A stretch of 13,384 nucleotides of DNA from an uncultured Bacilli bacterium (GTDB lineage Bacteria > Bacillota_I > Bacilli_A > RF39 > UBA660), in NCBI GenBank assembly GCA_947627835.1, contig CANQXM010000027.1, positions 1 to 13,384 of the forward strand. The letters are read 5' to 3'. Shown here one piece after another: positions 6,371 through 11,826 of this stretch (position 1 is its first letter; each line of letters starts with the position of its first letter). Both the position numbers and the translations under genes were made by a program. The notes below the pieces were generated by a model. It did not search any database. It saw nothing but the letters and a program-made list of their open reading frames with translations, and was not told where the DNA came from.

Positions 6371-6794
6371 ACTCTAATAAATGAATGATTTTTTTGATAA
6401 TTTTTTGCTCTTCATCATATAACTTAATTGATATTACTTGATTATTTTGATATTTTTGCGGTGAGTTAATTGATACCCATTGGATATTCTCAATGTTTTG
6501 GGCATCTAATTCAATATTACTAATATTTTGAATTTTAAATACATACGTTTTATCATTGATTTTGACTTTTTTGAATTGATAGATTTGATCAATGTCTTCA
6601 TATCTCCATGGAATCAAAAGAGTATTAGTTTCACTATTATAAATGGCTTTTGTTTTTGTCATTAAGGAAATGGAAAAGATGCAAGATGCTAAAAAACTAC
6701 AGGAGAAAAGAAAGGTAAGCCATAATCCGATATAAGTCTTTCGATGTTTTTGATAACCATAGACGATTTTATTTTCAAACAAGAATTCTTTCAT
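6369..6794 (-). CDS. small single-pass membrane protein of the bacteriocin locus (possible accessory or immunity protein)
   Basis: I do not recognise this 141-residue protein. A basic N-terminal stretch of about 20 residues (KEFLFENKIVYGYQKHRKTY) is followed by one long membrane segment (about 21-45, YIGLWLTFLFSCSFLASCIF). A soluble part of roughly 95 residues then follows, predicted outside the membrane and rich in beta-type patterns (TLLIPWRY, KTYVFKIQNISNIEL, QVISIKLYDE). This topology matches the start of the LcnD/ComB/HlyD-type accessory proteins of class II bacteriocin exporters, which also have a short cytoplasmic end and one TM, but those are around 450 residues long with coiled-coil and lipoyl-like regions that are missing here. 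The gene overlaps the exporter gene by 20 bp and ends 9 bp before peptide A, so it surely belongs to the operon. Immunity protein is the other reasonable guess. Confidence 0.6.
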   Translation of the reverse strand: MKEFLFENKIVYGYQKHRKTYIGLWLTFLFSCSFLASCIFSISLMTKTKAIYNSETNTLLIPWRYEDIDQIYQFKKVKINDKTYVFKIQNISNIELDAQNIENIQWVSINSPQKYQNNQVISIKLYDEEQKIIKKIIHLLE

Positions 6795-8835
6795 GACATT
6801 CTTCCATTTGTTTTACTTCATCGAATAATTTTTTTAAATTACGATGAGAAATATAAATTATGGTCTTATTTTTTAAAAATTCTCTCATTTTGATAATAAT
6901 GTCTTTTTCAAGTTTTTCGTCTACTTCACTTAATGGTTCATCAAATAAATAAATTGTTGCATCTTGATATAAGGTACGTGCTAAAATAATTCGCTGTTTT
7001 TCTCCTCCAGAAAAATTGTTTTCTTGACTTGTAATTGTCGTTTCATATCGCAGTGGTCTTTTTTCCACAATTTCTTCTAAATGGCATATTTGGCATACTT
7101 CCATAAAACGACTGGTATGAAAAGGGCGCTCCATAATAATGTTTTCCTTAATAGTTCCTTTTATTAAAGTACTTCTTTGATTTAAATAAGTCACATATTT
7201 TCTAACTACATTCGCTGTTAAATCTGCCAAATTATTTTTGCCAATAAAAATGGAACCACTTGTCTGTGTAATCGTTTTCGTTAATAATTTGCAAATGGTG
7301 CTCTTTCCACAACCACTTTTTCCATAAAATAGAACATGAGAATTTTGGGTTATTTGCATACTGATATCTTTTATGACATACTGATATTCATTATAAGAAA
7401 AACTTACTTTATTTAATACAATATCTCCTAATTCTATTTTTTGTTCTTCTTCTTTCTCTTCTTCAATTTGAAAAAACTCTCCATTTTTTCTGATAATTCC
7501 TTTAATATATTTTTCTTTTGGAAAAATATTTACAAGATCATCTAACGCATTAATTAAATACATTCCTATGGTTTCAATATTTAGAAAATGTATTAAACTG
7601 ATTTCTCCCATATGAATTTTATAGATTCCGATTGTTAAAAATAAAAACTGATAACTTTCTTTTAAAATCATCTGAATTAAAGAAATATTTTGACTCCATT
7701 TTTCAATTGTGTGCTTTCCTTTTAAATAGCGAATCAATTCACGTTCCTGCTTTTGGCTATTTTGATTTTGAAGACTTAAATAATGAACGATTTCATTCTG
7801 TTTTAATTGCTCTAAAAGTTGTTCTTGCATATTTGCTCGTAGTTCTAATAATTCTTTTTGCTTCTTTTCTCCTGTCTTTAAAACAATCATATTGAAAAAG
7901 GCATAGAGGATGGCAAGAAATATATAGCAATGAAAAAAAGTTTGTTCTAGCCAAAATAATAGAAGAAAGCAAATATAAATGGTAATGATGCAAATGAAGA
8001 GATCTTTGATTACGATTAGGTAATACTCCTTAATATTCTCATTTTCCCAAAAACGATTTAGATAGTCTCCTAGATGTCGAGTCGTATATATTTTAAGAGG
8101 AAGTTTTTGAACATGATTTAAAAAATTGGTTGTATGGAAAAGATCTAGTTGTTTTTTGAGATCTTGATTTTGCACGATGGTTTCTTTAGTCAAAATTATT
8201 TTGGTTAGAATAATGAATAAGAAAAAGATGCTTATAAGCATTAATTCTTGTTCGTAATCTACATATTTTATAGCAATTTTCAAATAAAATGTTCCCAAAA
8301 TACTAACTCCAACCAGTAACAGTTCTAAGCCGATTAATTTGATAAAATTTCTTTTTTCGTTACCTAAGAATTTCCAGATATAAGCTGCTGTTGTTTTTTC
8401 TTTTCCAAGAATTTTAATGGTTTCTTTTGGATATGCAATTAATAGTACTTCTGAAAATATCCATAAAAAATCTTCTTCTTTCATCACCCGCTTTCCGATA
8501 CTTGGATCCATTAAAACGAATTTTTCTTTATGGATTTCATATAATACCATGAAATGATTTTGACCATTATCTAATACAACATGAACAATGGCTGGCAAAG
8601 GAAATGAAATCTTTTTGATGTCTTCTTTTTTAATTCTAGTTCCATATGCATCAAATCCGTATTTTTTTAAAGTTTCTACCATATGGTAAGCACTCGTACC
8701 ATGACTTGTAGTTTTGGTATCTTCTCTTATTTTTTCTATTGGAACATATCCTTTGTAATATTGAATTATTGAAGCTAGACAACAGATTCCACAATCGGCT
8801 TGATCTCGTTGTTTTACAATTACTTTTTTTATCAC
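6775..8835 (-). CDS. peptide-processing ABC exporter with N-terminal C39 peptidase domain
   Basis: A bacteriocin-type exporter that cuts the double-glycine leader and pumps the peptide out using ATP. In the 686-residue product, residues 1-125 are the C39 peptidase: Cys15 in DQADCGICC, His94 in GQNHFMVLYE and Asp110 in VLMDPSIG form the catalytic triad, with Gln12 as oxyanion residue. The transmembrane domain covers about 160-430. The nucleotide-binding domain has Walker A GKSGCGKST (505-513), signature FSGGEKQR (608-615), Walker B IYLFDE (628-633) and an H-loop His664. All key residues are intact. I chose the GTG at 8833-8835 because AGGAGG lies 6 bases upstream; an in-frame TTG 30 bases further up would put this ribosome site inside the gene. 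It is the first gene of the locus and should act on peptides A and B. Confidence 0.93.
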   Translation of the reverse strand: MIKKVIVKQRDQADCGICCLASIIQYYKGYVPIEKIREDTKTTSHGTSAYHMVETLKKYGFDAYGTRIKKEDIKKISFPLPAIVHVVLDNGQNHFMVLYEIHKEKFVLMDPSIGKRVMKEEDFLWIFSEVLLIAYPKETIKILGKEKTTAAYIWKFLGNEKRNFIKLIGLELLLVGVSILGTFYLKIAIKYVDYEQELMLISIFFLFIILTKIILTKETIVQNQDLKKQLDLFHTTNFLNHVQKLPLKIYTTRHLGDYLNRFWENENIKEYYLIVIKDLFICIITIYICFLLLFWLEQTFFHCYIFLAILYAFFNMIVLKTGEKKQKELLELRANMQEQLLEQLKQNEIVHYLSLQNQNSQKQERELIRYLKGKHTIEKWSQNISLIQMILKESYQFLFLTIGIYKIHMGEISLIHFLNIETIGMYLINALDDLVNIFPKEKYIKGIIRKNGEFFQIEEEKEEEQKIELGDIVLNKVSFSYNEYQYVIKDISMQITQNSHVLFYGKSGCGKSTICKLLTKTITQTSGSIFIGKNNLADLTANVVRKYVTYLNQRSTLIKGTIKENIIMERPFHTSRFMEVCQICHLEEIVEKRPLRYETTITSQENNFSGGEKQRIILARTLYQDATIYLFDEPLSEVDEKLEKDIIIKMREFLKNKTIIYISHRNLKKLFDEVKQMEECHERILV

Positions 8836-8841
8836 AGTTTC

Positions 8842-8847
8842 CCTCCT
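8842..8847 (-). promoter_or_regulatory. ribosome binding site that fixes the exporter start
   Basis: AGGAGG on the minus strand, followed by GAAACT and the GTG start. It decides between this GTG and an upstream in-frame TTG. Confidence 0.8.
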
Positions 8848-8894
8848 CTCACTATTATTATTCAAGATGAAAGGGGGATTTCCTTTTTTATTTC

Positions 8895-8919
8895 AAAAAA
8901 AAATAACTTTTCAGTTACT
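8895..8919 (-). terminator. rho-independent terminator of the CmpB-like gene
   Basis: On the minus strand TAACT, loop GAAA and AGTTA form a stem closed by a stable GNRA-type tetraloop and followed by nine T, with an A-run on the other side. The stem includes the last codon and the TGA stop of the CmpB-like gene, and separates it from the bacteriocin operon. Confidence 0.75.
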
Positions 8920-9675
8920 TTTTTTGGTTGGTTTCTTTTTGGCTTTCTTTTTCGATGATTTTTTTGAGTTTTTGCGATTTACTTGTAATTTTTTGATAAT
9001 TTCAAATTCTCGTTCATTGCTTTTTTGAATATATGGGAATGCTTTTAGTAAACGAGCCGGATAAACCTTGATGATTTTAATTCGATGTTTTAGCATTCTT
9101 TCAAACATTCCAGGGATTCTAGCTAATTTCTGGTTTTTTAATTCACTAAAGACAATGATTTGATTACGCAAATTGTACGCAACAATGATTGAATAAATAA
9201 TATCTACTATAAAAATGATAAAAATGATAACGGATATGATTATTAAAGCTTGATGATTCATTTGATTTAAAAACTTGTCAAAAATGGGATTTGCTAGGTA
9301 AATGATGGCAAGTGATCCGATTCCAAATAAACTTGAATTTAACAAACAAATCCGGCCATTGATATTATACTTGTTATTGGAATAATCCCACCATCGATTG
9401 TGAAAAATTTTTTCAAGGCCATAACTCGTTACATATTCTATTGCTGTGGTAATTAAAATACCAAATAGAAACACTAGTAGTGGATTTGATTTGACTGATT
9501 CTAATAAAAAAATTAAGCAGATACTTCCTACTCCATAAATCGGAATTACGGGTCCACATAAAAATCCTCGGTTGGTTATTTTATGATCTAGTACGATGCA
9601 CATTGTCATTTCTGCTATGTATCCAAATAAGCTAAATAAAATGAACTTTAAAAAAAATAATGATATTTGATACAT
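8911..9675 (-). CDS. CmpB-like putative ABC transporter permease (ABC_trans_CmpB family)
   Basis: A 254-residue multi-pass membrane protein of the family usually named putative ABC transporter permease, CmpB type; the real substrate and partners are unknown. Conserved family landmarks are GYIAEM (18-23), RGFLCGPVIPIYGVGS (36-51), EYVTSYGLEKIFHNRWWDYS (80-99) and NINGRICL (104-111). About five hydrophobic segments are visible, near 5-25, 45-65, 68-85, 112-130 and 143-167. The tail (230-254) is extremely basic, with 11 Lys and one Arg in the last 25 residues, which is not a usual part of the family. No ABC ATPase gene that would clearly pair with it is next to it; the downstream exporter has its own ATPase domain. 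An extended -10 promoter lies upstream; the ribosome site (GGTG) is weak. Confidence 0.8.
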   Translation of the reverse strand: MYQISLFFLKFILFSLFGYIAEMTMCIVLDHKITNRGFLCGPVIPIYGVGSICLIFLLESVKSNPLLVFLFGILITTAIEYVTSYGLEKIFHNRWWDYSNNKYNINGRICLLNSSLFGIGSLAIIYLANPIFDKFLNQMNHQALIIISVIIFIIFIVDIIYSIIVAYNLRNQIIVFSELKNQKLARIPGMFERMLKHRIKIIKVYPARLLKAFPYIQKSNEREFEIIKKLQVNRKNSKKSSKKKAKKKPTKKSN

Positions 9676-9698
9676 ATGGCACCAACTTTTCTCTTTTT

Positions 9699-9707
9699 AT
9701 TATAGCA
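9699..9707 (-). promoter_or_regulatory. extended -10 promoter of the CmpB-like gene
   Basis: On the minus strand TGC-TATAAT is a perfect extended -10, about 24 bases before the start codon. No good -35 is present; an A-rich stretch of eight A lies in the spacer. It is in the 102-bp divergent region shared with the spoIIIAH-like gene. Confidence 0.65.
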
Positions 9708-9746
9708 TATTTCTTTTTTTTAATGTAATAATTCTCATCTTGCTTT

Positions 9747-9754
9747 CATAGGTA
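9747..9754 (+). promoter_or_regulatory. possible sporulation-sigma -10 element before the spoIIIAH-like gene
   Basis: CATAGGTA lies 31 bases before the start codon. CATA is the common core of sigma-E/F/G/K -10 elements, and a TAATAATT that loosely resembles a sigma-E -35 lies about 12 bases upstream. No sigma-A promoter is visible here. The match is partial. Confidence 0.3.
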
Positions 9755-9777
9755 TTACTAAGTGATGGAGGATTAAA

Positions 9778-10281
9778 ATGATTAATAAGCAAGGATTATG
9801 GTTTGTTACTTTATTTAGTTTAATATTAGTACTTGGAATTTATTATGTTACGATGAGTGATGATACTTTATCTAAAATATTACGAGATAATGAAAATACG
9901 CAAGAAGCACAAGCAGTTAATGTTGATATTGAAGAAGCGAGTGTCCTTGCTGCATTGCGTGTAAATGATGAAGAAGAAATGTTAAAAGAAATGAGTGAAT
10001 TACAAGAAATTTTACTTGATGAAACTGCAACTCTTGAAGAAAAAAATGATGCCTATGATGAACTTATGGCACTCAATGCAAATCAAGGAAAAGAACAAGA
10101 ATTGGAGAAAAAAATAAAAAATGAGTTTTCTTTAAATAGTTTCGTAAAAATTCAAAATGATCAAATTCGCGTTGTAGTTGAATCTTCGAATCATGATGTA
10201 TCCATCGCCAATAACATTATTCGAAGCATTCAAGAAATGTATGATCAAAAAATGTATATTACTGTTAAATTTCAAGCATAG
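9778..10281 (+). CDS. spoIIIAH: SpoIIIAH-like stage III sporulation protein
   Basis: SpoIIIAH is made in the mother cell, spans the outer forespore membrane and binds SpoIIQ from the forespore side to form the feeding-tube channel. The 167-residue product has a short cytoplasmic start, one membrane helix at about 8-26 (WFVTLFSLILVLGIYYV), a variable linker, and the family's C-terminal ring-building domain (about 66-167): a long acidic helix with TLEEKNDAYDELMAL (85-99), then beta strands and a helix (FVKIQNDQIRVVVES, SIANNIIRSIQEMY, ITVKF). It is shorter than the B. subtilis protein (about 218) because of a shorter linker. GGAGG lies 6 bases before the ATG. None of the other spoIIIA genes is next to it; in B. 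subtilis it is the last gene of the spoIIIA operon. Confidence 0.85.
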   Translation: MINKQGLWFVTLFSLILVLGIYYVTMSDDTLSKILRDNENTQEAQAVNVDIEEASVLAALRVNDEEEMLKEMSELQEILLDETATLEEKNDAYDELMALNANQGKEQELEKKIKNEFSLNSFVKIQNDQIRVVVESSNHDVSIANNIIRSIQEMYDQKMYITVKFQA

Positions 10282-10318
10282 TCTTTAGGCATATACTCTC
10301 ACAAACTTCCTTTCTATT

Positions 10319-10327
10319 CATAAAATA
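10319..10327 (+). promoter_or_regulatory. sigma-K-like -10 element before gerE
   Basis: CATAAAATA fits the sigma-K -10 pattern CATAnnnTA exactly. A CACA that could act as the short -35 (mACm) lies 15 bases upstream, slightly close. The start of transcription would fall roughly 30 bases before the gerE ATG. In B. subtilis gerE is a sigma-K gene, which supports the call. Confidence 0.5.
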
Positions 10328-10366
10328 TTATGAGTGTAAGAGTTCAAGTGGAAAGTGAGGGAAATT

Positions 10367-10576
10367 ATGAATAAAAAAATATTAACAATTCGAGAACAAG
10401 AAGTTTTTGAACTTTTAGTATTAAATAAATCGACACAAGAAATTGCTGATTTTCTGGGAATTAGTGAAAAGACAGTCCGAAATCACATTTCCAATGTCAT
10501 GCAAAAGCTTGGGGTAAAAGGAAGAGCTCAAGCGGTTGTTGAATTATTAAAATTAGGGGAAATTACCTTATCTTAA
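10367..10576 (+). CDS. gerE: sporulation transcription regulator GerE
   Basis: GerE is a small LuxR/FixJ-type helix-turn-helix protein that switches late mother-cell genes (coat and germination) on or off together with sigma-K. The 69-residue product is essentially one HTH domain: LTIREQEVFELL (6-17), recognition part ISEKTVRNHISNVMQKLGVK (33-52), then GRAQAVVELLKLGE. The ISEKTVRNHISN...MQKLGVKGR...QAVVELL string is nearly the same as in B. subtilis GerE, so the identification is strong. I start at the ATG at 10367, with GAGGG five to six bases upstream, rather than an in-frame GTG 12 bases earlier which overlaps that site. It is followed by its own terminator, and gerM lies next, as gerE and gerM also lie close together in B. 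subtilis. Confidence 0.93.
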   Translation: MNKKILTIREQEVFELLVLNKSTQEIADFLGISEKTVRNHISNVMQKLGVKGRAQAVVELLKLGEITLS

Positions 10577-10599
10577 AAAGTCTTTATAGACTTTTTTTT
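10575..10599 (+). terminator. rho-independent terminator of gerE
   Basis: AAAAAGTCT, loop TTAT and AGACTTTTT form a perfect 9-bp stem followed by three further T. The stem begins inside the TAA stop codon of gerE, so gerM must have its own promoter in the next 45 bases. Confidence 0.85.
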
Positions 10600-10621
10600 C
10601 GTTCTACTTTTTCTTTCTAAT

Positions 10622-10630
10622 CATAAAGTT
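10622..10630 (+). promoter_or_regulatory. candidate sporulation -10 element before gerM
   Basis: CATAAAGTT resembles the gerE -10, and the flanking bases agree too (CTTTCTAATCATAAA here, CTTTCTATTCATAAA there). It is only 22 bases before the ATG, which would make a leader of about 10 bases starting at the AGGTGG ribosome site. That is tight, so the call is tentative. Confidence 0.3.
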
Positions 10631-10644
10631 AATTAGGTGGTATC

Positions 10645-11580
10645 ATGTTAAAACAAAGTGCTCTTAGAAGAATTGCTGTAACAACCATTGCACTTGTTAT
10701 TTTTGGCATTCTATCTTTTTTCCCAGTTAAATTAGAACCTGAGTTTGCTAATGATTATACCCTATCTTCGATGTCTAAAGGAGCAATTTATTTAATTGAT
10801 CCTTATGAGTATGTTGCTCGCAGTGAAGTTGTCATGAAAAATACTGATCTTTTGAGTCAAGCAAGAGAAATTATTGAAACTTTGACTATACAAGGGAAAA
10901 AAAGTCATTATCTTCCCAACGGATTTCAAGCGGTTTTACCTATTCAAACGACTCTTTTAAGCATTGATTTACAAGATTCGGTTTTAAAGCTTAATTTTGA
11001 TGAAAAATTTTTAAAAATTCCTAAAGATTATGAAGAAAAAGCTATTGAGTGCCTTATTTATTCACTTACAGAACTTCCAAATGTTAAAGGCATTTTGTTA
11101 TATGTAAATGGTGAATTACTTACTACTTTGCCAAATTCTAAAATCAAATTACCCGCTTTACTGACTCGGGATTATGGCATTAATAAAATTTATGATTTAA
11201 CCAAAATGCAAAATGCTATTAAAACAACGACTTATTATATTAGTAAATATCAAAATTATTCTTATTATGTTCCCGTTACCGAAATTCGCAATGATGAAAA
11301 GGAAAAAGTTGAAATTATTATTGAACGACTTAAAAGTTCTCCCATCAATCAAACCAATCTTATGAGTTATTTAAATGCCAATGCTGAACTTTTGGATTAT
11401 GAACTTTTAGAAAACGAGCTTTCTTTATCTTTTAATCGCTATTTATTAGATGATTTTGAACATGAACAAATATTAGAAGAAGTTGCTTATTCCATTGCTC
11501 TTTCTTTGCGTGATACTATGGATGTTTCAGTGGTGCATTTTTTGATTAACGATAATGAAATTAAGAAAATGTTTGTATAA
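10645..11580 (+). CDS. gerM: spore germination/sporulation protein GerM with two GERMN domains
   Basis: GerM is a mother-cell protein needed for engulfment and germination and helps to localise SpoIIIAH-SpoIIQ complexes in B. subtilis. The 311-residue product has an N-terminal hydrophobic segment at about 9-28 (RIAVTTIALVIFGILSFFPV), then GERMN domain 1 at about 44-157 (KGAIYLIDPYEYVARSEV, then LPNGFQAVLPIQTTLLSIDL, ending VKGILLYVNGELL) and GERMN domain 2 at about 192-305 (YYISKYQNYSYYVPVTE, AELLDYELLENELSLSF, VVHFLIN). The B. subtilis protein is a lipoprotein, but here no Cys follows the hydrophobic segment, so a membrane anchor or cleaved signal is more likely. AGGTGG lies 4 bases before the ATG. 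SpoIIIAH-like and GerM genes in the same short stretch fit a shared job at the forespore membrane. Confidence 0.88.
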   Translation: MLKQSALRRIAVTTIALVIFGILSFFPVKLEPEFANDYTLSSMSKGAIYLIDPYEYVARSEVVMKNTDLLSQAREIIETLTIQGKKSHYLPNGFQAVLPIQTTLLSIDLQDSVLKLNFDEKFLKIPKDYEEKAIECLIYSLTELPNVKGILLYVNGELLTTLPNSKIKLPALLTRDYGINKIYDLTKMQNAIKTTTYYISKYQNYSYYVPVTEIRNDEKEKVEIIIERLKSSPINQTNLMSYLNANAELLDYELLENELSLSFNRYLLDDFEHEQILEEVAYSIALSLRDTMDVSVVHFLINDNEIKKMFV

Positions 11581-11614
11581 CTTTTCTTTTTTTTGGTATC
11601 TTATAAAAAGAATC

Positions 11615-11643
11615 TTGAAATATTTTTGGGAATATATTATAAT
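11615..11643 (+). promoter_or_regulatory. sigma-A promoter of tRNA-Arg
   Basis: TTGAAA (4/6) and a perfect TATAAT with exactly 17 bp between them. The -10 ends 17 bases before the tRNA 5' end, as expected for a short-leader tRNA transcript. Confidence 0.9.
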
Positions 11644-11660
11644 CTATTTGTTCTTTCATT

Positions 11661-11737
11661 GTTCGCGTAGCTCAGTTGGATAGAGCAATCGCCTTCTAAG
11701 CGATCGGTCGAGAGTTCGAATCTCCCCGCGAACACCA
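11661..11737 (+). tRNA. tRNA-Arg, anticodon UCU, CCA end encoded
   Basis: Full cloverleaf. Acceptor stem GTTCGCG/CGCGAAC (7 bp), D-arm GCTC/GAGC with loop AGTTGGATA, anticodon stem ATCGC/GCGAT with loop CTTCTAA (anticodon TCT at 11695-11697), five-base variable loop CGGTC, T-arm GAGAG/CTCCC with loop TTCGAAT, discriminator A and encoded CCA. It reads AGA and AGG codons; AGA is well used in this AT-rich window. One oddity: the second T-stem pair is A-C (11711 with 11725), a mismatch in an otherwise perfect molecule. Own promoter upstream, terminator 12 bases downstream. Confidence 0.97.
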
Positions 11738-11749
11738 TTTAAAAAAAAT

Positions 11750-11771
11750 ACCCTTTATGAAGGGTTTTTTT
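11750..11771 (+). terminator. rho-independent terminator of tRNA-Arg
   Basis: ACCCTT, loop TATG and AAGGGT form a 6-bp stem followed by a run of seven T (the first belongs to the stem). Confidence 0.88.
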
Positions 11772-11772
11772 G

Positions 11773-11801
11773 TTGCTTCCTTTTCATTTTGCGTGTATAC
11801 T
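11773..11801 (+). promoter_or_regulatory. probable sigma-A promoter of the ClpX-like gene
   Basis: TATACT (5/6) with TTGCTT (3/6) 17 bp upstream. The -35 lies immediately after the U-tract of the tRNA terminator, and transcription would start about 20 bases before the start codon. Confidence 0.55.
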
Positions 11802-11826
11802 ATGTTCTTAATAGTTGGTGTTATAA

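Noticed and set aside
6369..6794. Calling the 141-residue protein a HlyD-family membrane fusion protein
   Set aside because: Only the topology of the first 45 residues fits; the coiled-coil and lipoyl-like parts of that family are absent.
7632..7993. Open frames inside the exporter gene on both strands (7632-7895 plus, 7793-7993 minus)
   Set aside because: The exporter frame is intact with all motifs across this region, and these frames have no start signals or recognisable content.
8836..8865. Longer exporter starting at an in-frame TTG at 8863-8865
   Set aside because: The added ten residues contain the AGGAGG ribosome site itself, and the C39 domain begins naturally a few residues after the GTG at 8835.
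11568..11592. Possible terminator after gerM (AAGAAAA and TTTTCTT with a 12-base loop, then T-rich)
   Set aside because: The stem is A/T-only except for one G-C pair and the loop is long; too weak to call, although some termination here would be expected before the tRNA promoter.
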